64,000 bases of DNA, taken from Cladopsammia gracilis. Taxonomy: Eukaryota > Cnidaria > Anthozoa > Scleractinia > Dendrophylliidae. The position numbers and the translations under genes are program-made. Where the stretch lies: the NCBI GenBank assembly GCA_022457155.1, contig JAJGOT010000002.1, positions 3,502,501 through 3,566,500 of the forward strand, given 5' to 3'. Positions 1 to 11,468 of the stretch are shown one piece after another. Each line of letters starts with the position of its first letter. Within the stretch, counting starts at the first letter, position 1. The notes beneath the pieces were generated by a model, which was not told the origin of the DNA, made no database searches, and worked only from the letters and a program-made list of their open reading frames with translations.

Positions 1-1841
1 TTCAAGTCGCTGAGCGAGTGACAGTCGGAAATCTCGTGAAAACAGTTGCTTGTCCAACTCGCTTAAAGTTAAGCGAGTCGGAGAACTACAATAGAATTCT
101 CATTAAATTTAAGCCACCAAGCCAGGTCGCTTAAGCTTATCGGAAATTAATTTCGGCCAATCACATTTGGCCAGCGTTCAAACAGCTATACCGTGCCCGA
201 TATATTTTCTTTTGTTAAAACAATAGAATATTAGAACACAAAAGAACGACAATACAATAGAATACAATGCCATAGAATATTTTAGAATACACAATTTTAC
301 CTAATACAATGGAGGTGTACAATGTACAATGGAGTGGGAGAATATATCGGGCATCATATGATAATAGAGGAAGTTGTAGGTAAGCCCCTCAAACGTTTAT
401 TTGTGGTATAATAAACTTAAGATTTAAGGGCAAGGTGCACGGCTGCCAAGAAAAACGAATAATAACTCTTTCTTAAAAAAATAGCGGGCGAAAAAAAACT
501 GCTGATTCAAAGAAACGCCGGGTCAACTGGGCCAAGTTTGAAATAAACGTCGGGGACGTTTAATTGAGAAAATACGGTAATTTGCATTTACCGCGAATAT
601 TTGAATTGGCGAAAAATGCAATGGCACGCTACCATTTCCTCATGATTACAGTTTCAATTTTCCACCTTCTCTGCTGAAAGAAACAGGCTTCGATTCTTCT
701 TCTCCCATTCGAATAGCAAGCAACTTGAGCCTTTGCCGAAACCTTCTCCTCCTTCGATCCTGGAACAAGCGCGATAGCACGCCAATAACACGAGAATCAT
801 ATAATATTTGCAAGCGTCTCTGTTTCCCGCCATCTTTCTTGTTATTCCGCGAATAACAAGGGGACAAATATCAAGAAAAATGAATGAGGCTCTGTCCGTG
901 AAAACGCATAAATTTTTTAAGCTGCTTAACGCGGTCGGTAAACAAATCACCTCAAGGAATGTTAAGCGAGAAAAACCACCTCGTGAAAACACAGCCACTA
1001 TCAATTTTTTGCGTCACTGCACGTGCCTTTTGGTCGGATTTTGTTTCCCCATTGGCCACGTGCCTTCTCAAGTGTGGTGTAGATCATGCTTGGCGGCGTG
1101 CTTGGGCTCCTTTGAAATAAACACGTTTCAATGGTCACAAAGTAGGGTTCAAGTATGTACATTGACATTCACATTCACATTCAAAGTAGGGGCGCTTTCC
1201 ATTTGACTTGAAAAGTCGGGTAGAATTTCCTGTTAAAAGGAACGGAACAAATTGTCCTCAATCAAAACGGAACGGGAAGAGCGTGTTCCTTTTGCACGGA
1301 GTTGCTTTTTCTTTCTTCAGGAGACTGGGTACTAACGATTTACAATGACAAAACATGGCCTTCAATTCGTCAAGGAGCATGGCACTAGCGGGACGCAGCG
1401 GATGGTACAGGATTTTCCGATCATTTCGGCAAAATTTTGAGTGGAAAAGTCTGTTCCATCGTGATTTACCACCGGAACAACCGGATTTTCCATGCAAAAG
1501 AATCGGAAAAGGAAAGCGCTCAAGGGTTCAAGTGCACTTTGGATGTACTAAAAAGCCCTAATGTAAAACCACCAATTATTCTGTTTGCACAGGAAAATTG
1601 CCATTATCCATTTCCCCGGCAATGATGAAGAGCTGTCAATATCAGAGCTGTAATAATGTCACCAGGTAAGGTAATTTAAATCAAGGTGTAGTAATAAGTA
1701 ATTTATAAGCCACAATCTTTCACTGAATAAATTATTTAGATCAGCCAGAAGCTAAAAAGCTTGTCTCGGATTGAATAGAAAACTGAACTTTCTTAAGTTT
1801 GTAGGCCTTCGTCCAGAAGTTGCAATCGATATTCGTACAAA
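1..1841. other. Upstream intergenic DNA, no supported gene
   Basis: I see no coding exon, RNA gene or clear mobile element here. The stretch is AT-rich, with imperfect short repeats of the kind AATACAATAGAATAC around 230-310. Open frames on both strands are short and show no recognisable domain. It presumably includes the promoter and 5' UTR of the gene starting at 1842, but I could not identify a core promoter motif. Confidence 0.5.
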
Positions 1842-2565
1842 ATGGTTGATTTTCGTTTTGTCTTGTTCATTTTGTACTTACTCCTTTCACAGAAAGGGAT
1901 AAGTGCGATTTATTTTCAAAAAAACCCACACAAATTCAGCTTCGTAAACTTTAAAGCTGTCCGAGGCTATCGTCTAGCGAAGAATGTGAGCAGACAATTT
2001 GACGTTACATACGAAAGCGATTGCGCACTTCGGTGTTTAAATACGGACTGTGTTTCGTTCAACTTTGCAAACGGTTCATCAGTTTGTGAAACAAGCAACA
2101 CTGACATTTACAGAAGCAAGAAAAGGCTTACCCAGAATGAAAGCTTTTCTCACTTTTACATACCGGTAAGTGATTTTATCCATACTGTATTAGTACATCG
2201 ACTTAAACGCTAACTCTTATGTTTGTATATCTGATGCAATAACTGTTGAGTCGGTATATCACTATCGAGATTGGCAATAGATAGAGGACTTCGCGCTTGT
2301 AGTGTTTAGTTCCATTTGTCTCGGTTCGTTAAGACAGTGTCTACGACATTGATTTTCGCTCGAGGTAGGCATGCCTTGGCACAAACATCTTGGATTGCTT
2401 CCAGCTGGTTCAAAATTTCTCCAAGAAATACGAGATTGTGTAGAAAATACTAAAAGCATTTAAAAAATAATAATTCTCTAAATCTAAGTTATTTGGTGTT
2501 TTTCAGTATCTATTGTAGATAAGTTTCAATTTTTAGGTTGAAAATTTTTAAAGCGGTTCGATCGT

Positions 2566-2641
<76 letters not shown>

Positions 2642-5600
2642 TATGTATATATATATATACATATATATGTATATATATTTTTTAGATTTTAAAACATTTT
2701 TAATTGTAAATAGGATCATGTATTGTCTTTGAAACGCCCCTTGGGAAAGTCAATAAAGTATGTATGTATGTATGTATTGTCTCATTTATGTCAGATTATG
2801 GCTATGAATCTAATACAAAAGAAAACAAAAATTAATCTCAAACCAAGAGGTAGTGTGTGAGAGATCATTTATTACATTCAATCAATTCAAATCAGCCTTT
2901 TTCGCCTCCAAAACCGTGTTACAATTGCGTTTTTCTCATTACAACTTATTAATTATGGAGCAGGAGCTCTCGACAAACCCTTTTGGGTTATAGGAGAGCA
3001 CCTGTTACAAAATTACTTTTTTTACCTTTTATAAAAGGTTGTTTCATGTTTACGTTGCTTAAGTCTAAAATATGTAAAAACAATACGTTTGGGGATCAAT
3101 TATTTGGCTTTGTGTGACACATTTCTTTATTTGCGCTTTGAAGAACAACTTTTAGGCACTTTGTGATAAAAAGTGCGAAACTATGCAGTAGAAAAATGTT
3201 GCTCTCCAGGCGTGTGTTTCTCTAGCTCCCTAAGAGATTCCACTTTATTTTCTTTCATGTGATGGAAGGTCTTTGTGGAAGCTAGCCCAGTTTGTTTCCA
3301 TAACATTATTAGCTTTCACAATCAACACTCGTCACTCGCTCGGAATGATTTTTTGATTCCCGAAATGCTTTCGCTCTCCAGCGTGTTCTCGAAACTCTAC
3401 AAGACATTTTTGCCCCCAGCAAGAGTTTTTTTGTTTGCTTTTTAGTCTTAAAGGGGGACAGAACACCTGCGATAAACTATTGAAAGGGAAGATGAAAATA
3501 ATTTGGCAAACGTAAACAACTTTACTTTTACATGTTTTTGTTTTCGTCATGAGTGAACAGTTTAATTATCAATAGAAAAGGTGTTACAAACCAGGCGAAA
3601 GGCATCTCCTTTATTCAGGGTAATCTTAATATCGTCAAAAACATTTTCTGTTATAAGCTCTTGACCTTTCAGTCTTCTTCAGCAGCTCTTTATTGTTGCC
3701 TTCGTCAATTGCAACGTTCTTCATTCTTCGTCTTGACGTAATGTTTTCCATCCAATGAAGGCAAAGTTTGAATACAGGTAGATATTATTTATTTCATACT
3801 TATTGAGATTTTCTTTTGAAATTTGGCGTGTGAAAACCCCGTTCAGGGTTCGCAGCCAATCAGAATGGCGAAACGACTTTTGAAAAAAGCATTTCGTCCA
3901 ATCACAAATCTCAGTATGTACGAAATAAACAAATTACAACACGGGCAGTGCTTTGTACGGTATTTACGCACTCGCTGGTTTGTATCAGAAATCTCGGTCG
4001 CTCGCAAAGCCTCGCTCGTTCGAGACACAATTCCCAATTTTAGTCCCAGCATATTACGTCACGTGACGTGATATTTGATGGACAATCTGTCCTCTGGAGT
4101 GAAATCCTTTATGAATATTTTTTAGAACTTCGCTTTGCAAAAGCGTTCGCCGGCGATTTCCTCGCAAATGTTCATTACTTTTAAAACTTATTTATTTTAG
4201 AATGGCTGCTTTTCGAATCCCTGTAAGAATAATGCTACCTGTCAACCATTCTACACAACCAGTAGCTACGCCTGTGAGTGTTCAGGTGGCGTATATGGCC
4301 AGTTTTGTGGTAAGTTCTAATCTAACATCTACTAATCTTATGTGAAAAGTATTTTTGTTACTCGGTTTCACAGATTGCGGCAGCGCCGTAGGTTTTCTCA
4401 CATTCGAACAGTGTTAATCTCTCGATCAGTTAATTACTAGTATATAAATAGTAAGGTTTGAAATAATATTGCGATTTATTTGAAATCAAACGTACAGAAT
4501 TTTGTATTCTTGCAAATATATATGCCATATACCATATTTTAAGATGTTTATGTGGGATTTTCAATTCGAAATCTTAAACGAGCAAAATTTCACATTTACT
4601 GATTTCGAATTTTCTTGTTTATCGTCGTCATGGTAATATCGGTTTTACCAGAAAATACATCTTGCCAAACTTCAATTCAAAACCATTTAGTAGCGAAAAT
4701 TTCACGTTTATCTGACTTGGAGAAGATTGCTTAAACGCCGATTGAAAAATGTTGGTATCATCTCCAAAAAACCTGATGGACTTCAGTCTGAGATCTGAAG
4801 GTCGGCGGTTCGCTGCCGTCCTTGGCCAAGAAACGTTCCTTCATATGCCATTGCCTCTTTCCATTCAGGGGTATCAATGGGAACCGGCGACGTAATGCTG
4901 GGGGTAGCCCTGTGATGGACTAGCATCCCATCCAGGGGGGAGTAGCAATACTCCTAGTTGCTTCAGCTATAGAAACTGCGTTAAGCTCCAGTCATGTGGG
5001 TGCCCTGTGACTCGTGTGTGACTTTACCTTCAAATACAGTATAGAATACAAATACAGTACTTTCAGTATAGAATATCGGGACCCTAACAACTCGAGCTTC
5101 GTACTCACTCGAGCCACATACATGCTTTACTTTATTACAAAAGTTAACCCGCGATAAGTGGAACTTTTGATGATATATCCGGGAAAATGTTTTATGTCCA
5201 CCCTGCCGTCGATTATTCAAGAAGTCTTAACGGAGTTTACTGGAACAGTGGGTTTCGAGTTTAGTGTTCCTGATTAATAATAGTTGAAATGTATGCGAAG
5301 AACAGGTTTTGCACTCGAAGACTTTTTGAATTAGGTTAAGTTTGAAGTAAGGCTAGGACTCTTTGGCAAAACAAATCAAACTTGGGGACATTATCGAACC
5401 AACTCTTTGCGTAGCAAAATTGTCAACTCCCGACTATCAACTGGACACTTAGGTACGTTGGTAGTGGTAGCATTTACGCAAATATCACTGTGATCGTGTG
5501 TTCGAAGCTCATTGAAATATTTGCATTGTATGCAATTCTTGATATATTATTAACAATTACTCTGTTCAATTCCATTTCTCTTGCATTGTTAAATTTGCAT

Positions 5601-8600
5601 TCAATAGAGTACAGCCCTCTTGGAATGGAAGATGGACGCATAAACAACGGACAAATCACAGTGTCTTCACACTTTACGTACCTGCAACGTCATTTTGATG
5701 GCAGCCAAGCCCGCTTGAATAACATGATATATCCAGGAGCCTGGCATCCAACTGATTCCAACCCCTGGATACAAGTAGATTTTCTGAATCAGAAAACCGT
5801 GGGCGCTGTAGCAACCCAGGGTTGGGGCTTTACTAGTAACAAGGAGAAAAACTCGCACGTGAAAACTTACAAGTTGTCTTGGTCCGTTGATGGCATAGTT
5901 TGGGTCAATTACAAAGAAGATGGGATTGAAAGGGTAAGTTACTTAAACCAAATGCACGCATCTTGTTAATTAAACCCTTATCAGACAGGTCTTGTTTTCG
6001 GCCTTCTGCGAACGAAGGGAGCCCGGGGGGGGGGGGGGTACTCCCTATAATGGGCTATACGGAGATGCTCCGCCCGAAAGGGGTACCTTTTTGAGGCTGG
6101 AGGTATATGAAAGGGTCGGGATTTCATCAGTTGAAGTATATGAAAGGGTAGGGATTTTACGAAGAACAGGAAAGGGTACGGAAAACACGAGTTGAAACAT
6201 TAAAAGGTAGGGAAAACTGCCATTTAAGTATTATAAAAAGGTCTTTCAAAATATATCAAAAAGACGCACGTGAAGGCAATATGAAAGGGGTACCATTTTC
6301 AATGAAAGGTATATGAAAGGGGTACCATTTTAATAAAGGTATATGAAAAGGGTACCATTTTTAATGAAAGGTATATGAAAAGGGTACCATTTTTAATGAA
6401 AGGTATATGAAAGGGGTACCTTTTCTGTCAAAAACGGTATATGAAAGGGTAAGGGTTTGGACCTCGGGGCGGAGCATTCCCGTACAATACTTTGTCAAGT
6501 ACTCCCCGCCCGGGAAAGGGAGAGGGATGGGGATCAGTGGCCCGCTACCTGTGAAAATCGCTTTTGCTATTAACACATGCTAATGTGACGTCTTTATGAC
6601 GTCATTTATTTCATTTAATTAGCTAAAACTGCATCTCATCAAATTTGAATGTATAACCCTAACACTTTAACAGCTGTGTTTGATAAAATTCTGATGTCTA
6701 CTAATACTTTGGCTGTTATTTGACGTCATATGTAGATAAATTTGTCAATTTCACGTGTATGCCATCTTGGATCCGCAATCTTGAATTATTTCTTTCTTTA
6801 GTAAACTAAAACTATTTCTTTCAGTTAGTAAAAGTAAATTAATGGAATTTTCAAAGAGAAATTACCTTTGTTAAAAATTCAATCCGTCATCTCCCGTTTT
6901 GACATTCTAAATTTCACATTTTCCTCAAATTACTGTTAAATAACCACAAGTGTTGCCAAATTAAGTGAAAAAAATGCAAATGCAATCAGAAAACTTAGAA
7001 GCAGTATTAATTGAAGCAAAAACTGTGAATTTTGTAAAACATAGTTTTCAAAGAAAAAGGTTGCCATAGAAACGTCAAAATTAATGAACACGAGACACTG
7101 ACGTCAAGATATTTCTACCCTCAAAAGTCCCCCCCGGGTCTGAATAGCATCAGCTGTAGCATTAAGGTATGATGTACTATGTAACTTACTGTTACTGATC
7201 CTAAAGGGAAACAACCAGGGGGATTTTGAGGTTTTTTGGTCAAAACCCCAATGCTACTTTGCTACTTTTATATATATACAGTCAACTCCCTCTAAGACGG
7301 ACCCTGTCGGAACCGGCCCAGCTGTCCGTCTTAGAAAGGAGTCCGTCTTATAGAGAGTCGAGGAAACGTGACGCCAGTAATTCTAAGACAATAAAGCTGA
7401 ACCTATGCACAATGGATACACGTCTGTTTTAAGTCTGTTTAAAGTCGTTTACTTAAGCGAAACCTACAAACTGAAACAAAGATAACATTCTAAAAAGTGG
7501 ACTCGTTTGTTCATATTCAGCACTTACATTTCCGTTTTGAAGTCTTTTTCACTAAAAAAAAGCACTTCTCAAGTGTCCGTTGACGGTTTCAAATTGTCCA
7601 TTGTCCGTCTTAGAGAGGTGTCCGTCTAATAGAGAGTTTAGTTACAGTAAAAACGGCAGATACCAACACCAGATGTTCGTCTTATAGAGGTGTCCATTAA
7701 GAGAGAGTTGACTGTATACAAAATAATGCTAAAACACCAAGAAACAAAGTCGACCAATTCTTAAGAGGGACAAATTATGGTTTCTTTTAGCCTCTTTTGG
7801 AGACGAGAGTGTGGTAACTTGATAAAAAGTTGTAATTCATTCAGACCCAGTCGCTCTCTGACTATAGACTCTCATCTACAGTTTTTGTACGTTTTGTGGT
7901 TATTTATCCGCACACCACTGGACCTTCATTTTTCGGTTTCTGTTAATACAAAAACGCTTCTTGGTTATTGGAATGGCACCAGGTTCCACGTCTTGTCTTG
8001 TCACTTGTCACAGTTTTTTTTTATATGGCTTTTTACCATTCATAAGTGTTACTGTCTTTCGTCCTTATTAAAGTTTAGCTTTCTTGTTTAGTTTAGCTTT
8101 AGATGAGAGCTTATCATGGGACTCCCATATTGACTATATTGTTAAAAAAGCATCCGCTGGCCTCGGGGCTATCAAACGTGTCAGGAATTTGGTTCCCCGT
8201 GAGACTCTTATCATGATTTATAAAGCCCTCGTCCAACCATACTTTGATTATTGTAGCTCCGTTTGGGGCAGTATAGGTGTGTGTCAGTCTGAGAGACTCC
8301 AAAAACTCCAAAATAGGGCTGCGCGTTTAATCACTTTTTCTGATTTAAATGTTAGATCTTCCACTTTACTCGGTGACCTTGGTTGGGATTCTCTGGAGCG
8401 AAGGCGTTCAAAACAACTAGCAATTATTCTCTTTAAGACTCTCCACAATCTTTCTCCGACTCGTCTAAACAGTGTTTTTAAAGCTACATCCAGTATTCAC
8501 TCACATAATCTAAGAAATTCAAAATACAACCTTTTCGTTCCCAGACCGAGTACTGAAGCAGGCAAACGAAGTTTTCAATATCGCGGTTCTGTCCTCTGGA

Positions 8601-9095
8601 ACAGCTTACCTTTGAGCGCTAAGATACAGCCTACTCTTAGCTCTTTTAAATCATGTATTTAATTTTTATCTAATTTAATAATAGTTAATAAAGGATAGTT
8701 TTTATTGTTTTTTAATACAATTTTATATAGAAAATTAATTTAGTTAGATAATTTAAATTAGTTAAGTACTTAATCTATTGTTGTTAAAAACATGGCTCGA
8801 TGGAAGAGCATGTATGTGAATTGATACCGTGTCTAAATAAAGTTTACCTACCTACCTTGTGCATTTTTTAAACAGCAGGCTGCCGTTGATTTCCTCTACG
8901 CTGTTTGTTCGGTTCTTGTAGAATAGGATATCTTAAGAACGTTTTTATGGTTTTCAGGTTTTCAACGGAAACTTTGACGGAAAGACAATAGTGACGAATT
9001 TCCTAAAGAATCCGTTCAACTCAAGATTTGTGAGGATTTTTCCACTGAATAGTTTCAAAAACCCTCGCATGAGAATGGAGTTGTACGGCTACTAA
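1842..9095 (+). CDS. Secreted PAN/apple-EGF-F5/8C (discoidin) domain protein, 4 exons
   Basis: Four exons join in phase: 1842-2165, 4201-4309, 5608-5933 and 8958-9095 (897 nt, 298 aa). Each intron has GT...AG borders. Exon 1 starts at the first ATG and gives a hydrophobic signal peptide (about residues 1-22), then a PAN/apple-like segment with cysteines in [13 protein letters not shown]. Exon 2 is one EGF module with six cysteines ([10 protein letters not shown] to GQFC). Exons 3-4 are one F5/8 type C domain, recognised by [25 protein letters not shown] and the final RMELYGY before TAA. Such proteins are extracellular adhesion or matrix proteins, often annotated in corals as EGF/discoidin or lactadherin-like. 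The ligand is unknown. Oddly, the F5/8C domain lacks both usual terminal cysteines (EYSPLGM at the start, LYGY at the end). An AATAAA at about 9463 is a possible polyadenylation signal. Exon structure is well supported; function is by family only. Confidence 0.88.
2166..4200 (+). other. Intron 1 of the PAN-EGF-F5/8C gene
   Basis: It begins GTAAGT and ends TTTTAG before the EGF exon. It holds the (TA)n tract at 2570-2679 and, at 2740-2776, an AATAAAGTATGTATGTATG string that looks like the 3' tail of a LINE. I see no coding segment. Confidence 0.6.
2570..2679. repeat. (TA)n microsatellite with TATG interruptions
   Basis: About 110 bp of nearly pure alternating TA, with a few ATAC/ATATG interruptions toward the right end. 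Tyr/Ile-rich open frames on both strands here come only from the repeat. Confidence 0.95.
4310..5607 (+). other. Intron 2 of the PAN-EGF-F5/8C gene
   Basis: GTAAGT donor after the EGF exon, and an AATAG acceptor chosen because it is the AG that keeps phase 1 into the F5/8C exon. I see no coding region or recognisable complete element. Confidence 0.55.
6021..6514. repeat. Fold-back element with G-run edges and internal tandem units
   Basis: The left edge is a run of about 13 G followed by TACTCCC and a GCTCCGCCC block. The right edge has GGGCGGAGCATTCCCG and then GTACTCCCCGCCCGGG, its inverted counterpart. Between them, a unit of about 30 bp containing GGTATATGAAAGGGGTACC recurs several times (about 6100-6440). 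The structure is that of a non-autonomous palindromic transposon in intron 3. There is no coding capacity. Confidence 0.65.
6515..7278 (+). other. Intronic stretch without recognised features
   Basis: Part of intron 3 of the PAN-EGF-F5/8C gene. It is AT-rich, with several TGACGTCA-like words (about 6588-6603 and 6720). No exon or complete element was recognised. Confidence 0.4.
7279..7714. mobile_element. Tigger/mariner-like MITE, 436 bp, TA target duplication
   Basis: The ends are CAGTCAACTCCCTCTAAGAC and, inverted, the rightmost GAGAGTTGACTG. TA dinucleotides flank both ends (7277-7278 and 7715-7716). Internal copies of TCCGTCTTAGA and TCTTATAGAG recur on both sides. TIR type and TA duplication fit Tc1-mariner/Tigger-class non-autonomous elements. 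No transposase remnant is visible. Confidence 0.8.
8090..8850 (+). mobile_element. 5'-truncated non-LTR retrotransposon (LINE), 3' end
   Basis: The reverse-transcriptase C-terminal part runs from about 8090 to a stop at 8660-8662. Recognisable blocks are [36 protein letters not shown] and [15 protein letters not shown], the thumb/C-terminal region typical of CR1/L2-group LINEs. An AT-rich 3' UTR follows, ending in AATAAAGTTTACCTACCTACC, a LINE-style 3' tail. Endonuclease and RT palm are missing. The reading frame is open, so the copy is not very old. It lies in intron 3 of the PAN-EGF-F5/8C gene, same strand. The clade is a guess. Confidence 0.8.
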
Positions 9096-9906
9096 GTGCC
9101 CGCGAAGACTAGCTTGCGTTCCTGGTGGAATGGTACGCCCGAAGAAACGTTTTGGTGGTGGAAACGTAATCAAGCGAGGTGAAGGTCATTTCCTTTTCAT
9201 AGCAGTCGATGACATTTTTAATGTTCTCACGCGAATAATCTCGCCCGTTACGCAGGCTACGTAAAAGCGTCTTGCTGGAATACGTTTGGCTTCCTGCAGA
9301 GAGACATGATCATTTTAGAAGTCAAATAAGCGTATTGTTTGTAGCTGTGATTTCGTGTCACATATGAGTAGGTGGGCTTGGACACATCAGCACATGTTGC
9401 ATTTAAAATTAACTGTTCGTGTGTTTCCTTTTATCCTGTAAATTTTACAAAGCACTGTCATAATAAATCTATATGTCTTATTAAAAATAGCATTAAGTAT
9501 ATATCTGTGTTAATTAGCCTAGGCGGCGGAGCAAGCGGGACTGGGGGGGGGGGTTACAATTTGGAACGTACATTTTTCTGCCCTTCGAAGACTTAAGAAC
9601 TATCTAAGATGCTCCATGAAGCAGGAACGTCTGAACAAGTACTGCCTGCTTATGCATTGTCACAAATCGACTACGGACACACTGGACACTGTCAAGATTG
9701 CAAAGAGGTTTGCTTCTGCCAACGAGGTACGAAAAAGACATTTGGAAAATTTGAGTAGGGGCATGTTCTTGGCTTGGTAAACGATAAGACCTCCCACGTT
9801 TAAAAACGCTCCGCCGCCTCTGATTAGAGGACTCTCTGGTTATTTAATACTATTCCTTTGCCACGTTCGAGCTATTTTATGACAATACCTCAACAATTTA
9901 GAATCT
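9096..9906. other. 3' flank of the PAN-EGF-F5/8C gene
   Basis: Contains the likely 3' UTR (AATAAA near 9463) and a G run at about 9544-9553. No further gene is supported. Confidence 0.45.
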
Positions 9907-10069
9907 TAGCGCGCTTACAATTTGTCAGACCTGGTCGGCCAGACCGGTCCGTTTGTAACTAGAATGCATCTTTTTGAAGACTTGTTCGCACAAGTCCATC
10001 AAAAGGGTGCATACTGTTTCCAAATTTACCAGTCCGGCCGGCCAGTTCTAACAAGTGGTAAGCGCCCTA
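9907..10069. repeat. MITE fragment related to the element at 53344-53741
   Basis: It shares TGTAACTAGAATGCATCTTT, CATCAAAA and TTCCAAATTTACCAGT with the left part of the 53.3-kb element. It ends GTAAGCGCCCT, the inverse of AGCGCGCTTAC at its left. This looks like a compact copy without the fold-back inserted in the other copy. Confidence 0.7.
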
Positions 10070-10523
10070 GTTTGTAGATAGTATAGATAGAGGTCGTCGC
10101 TTTCGGGATTTGTAAAAGGAAAAATGGGAGGAAGTTTTGTGAAATATGCTAAATAGGAAATATTTAAGTTTTGATCAAGTTTTACATGTAAAAGGATCAT
10201 CATCTGACTGATGTCACAGATTTTATTCATTCTTCGTTTAGCATGCGCTTCGTTTGCTCCCCAATTGTTGACATTGTTTCAGAGGTTAAAAACAATAGCT
10301 GCACTTGTAAATTACACTTGTAAAAGTTTTACTGAATTCACCCCAGAAAAAAATATATGATTTTGTCCACATTAGCTTGAGTCTATGAGTCTATGATCGC
10401 GTCCGTTTAATAGAGGTGTCCGTTTACACGACAGAAAAAATGGGTACGGACCTGTCAAGAAAGGAGTACGGACCTCACATTTTCGCCCGTGTAAACTATG
10501 CGTACCATGTCTTTTGGGATTGG

Positions 10524-10597
10524 TACGGACCCGTGTTTTTTCAGGTTTTGGGGCCATAGACGCCTATGGCCCCAAAATCTGAAAAAACACGGGTCCG
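10524..10597. repeat. Perfect-stem hairpin in a MITE-like repeat
   Basis: The arm GACCCGTGTTTTTTCAGG... ending GGCCATAG is followed after a few bases by its inverse CTATGGCC...CACGGGTC, with one mismatch seen. Just upstream, GTACGGACC and CGTGTAAAC words resemble those of the MITE at 61969-62204. Confidence 0.65.
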
Positions 10598-10724
10598 GGC
10601 CAGTTTCCTTCATTTCTTACCTCAGTTTGCATAATAATCTCGTACCCAGATGTCCCACGGTCACATTTCAGTTCATACATCTTGATAAGTTCTTCAAGTG
10701 GGCCACCGTGGAAGTCTGTATGAA

Positions 10725-11415
10725 CATCTTCTCCTCTTCTTCTTCTTTTTCCACTTGTACTGTTCTGGCAAATCCTGTCTTCTTTTCTTCACAACGTTTC
10801 GGCAATCCTGCCCTCTTCAGGTGTCTTGTTGCGCGTTAGTTTTTCCGTCTAATGTCTATACGTTTGTCTTTGCTACACTTGTGGTAGCGGACTTTTTTTT
10901 TTTTTATCAGTGAACGTCCTCCTAATCTGTCCTTAATCACGAAGTCCTCTTACTACCTTTACTCGGGGAACAGAGCCTTGTCTAAACTCAGCCTTTGAGT
11001 TCATTAGGGTACACATACCCAGACTACTGTTGATCCTTACCCCCTCGTTTATCTGTCTCGTTAACGGGTCTCGAAAGAACGCCATCGGTTCGTAGCTATA
11101 CTCTGCTGTATCTTCATCATGGTCCTCCTGATCGTGCTTGTAGATTGGGTTAGTTTCCACCTTCTTCTGATGGCCTTTCTTATGTTCTGTGAGCCGACTG
11201 TACAGTGTCCTTCCTGTCTCACCATGGTACACCGCTTTCACCTGTCTATCTCTGCATGTTACACACCTGATGATATATCATTAGACGGAAAAACTAACGC
11301 GCAACAAGACACCTGAAGAGGGCAGGATTGCCGAAACGTTGTGAAGAAAAGAAGACAGGATTTGCCAGAACAGTACAAGTAGAAAAAGAAGAAGAAGAGG
11401 AGAAGAAGTTCATAT
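10725..11415 (-). mobile_element. Penelope-like element (PLE) 3' cassette with inverted terminal arms
   Basis: Two arms of about 125-140 bp (about 10725-10853 and 11277-11415) are inverted copies of each other. They share GCAATCCTGCCCTCTTCAGG and CTTGTACTGTTCTGGCAAAT. Between them the minus strand encodes a GIY-YIG endonuclease remnant. This is the layout of a PLE whose pseudo-LTRs lie in inverted orientation. Each arm contains a CTGAAGA-hairpin-GAAA block resembling a hammerhead ribozyme core. A (CATA)n tract follows on the right. Confidence 0.75.
10933..11262 (-). pseudogene. GIY-YIG endonuclease C-terminal remnant of a PLE
   Basis: Reading leftward from about 11262, the frame gives CRDRQVKAVYHGETGRTLYS, then RLTEHKKGH and NPIYKHDQEDH, ending at a stop at 10933. 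The Y-x-G-E-T-x-R-T-L block followed by R-x-x-E-H-K-K-G-H and a distal H is the GIY-YIG endonuclease signature found at the C-terminus of Penelope-like polyproteins. The reverse transcriptase is absent, so this is a truncated copy. Confidence 0.75.
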
Positions 11416-11436
11416 ATACATACATACATACATACA

Positions 11437-11467
<31 letters not shown>
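11416..11467. repeat. (CATA)n microsatellite
   Basis: About 12 tandem CATA units immediately right of the PLE arm. Confidence 0.95.

Positions 11468-11468
<1 letters not shown>

Noticed and set aside
808..1206. 132-residue plus-strand frame near the left edge
   Set aside because: Low-complexity end (TLTFTFTF), no domain, and an equally long antisense frame; no support.
2510..2732. Tyr/Ile-rich frames on both strands
   Set aside because: They are translations of the (TA)n microsatellite.
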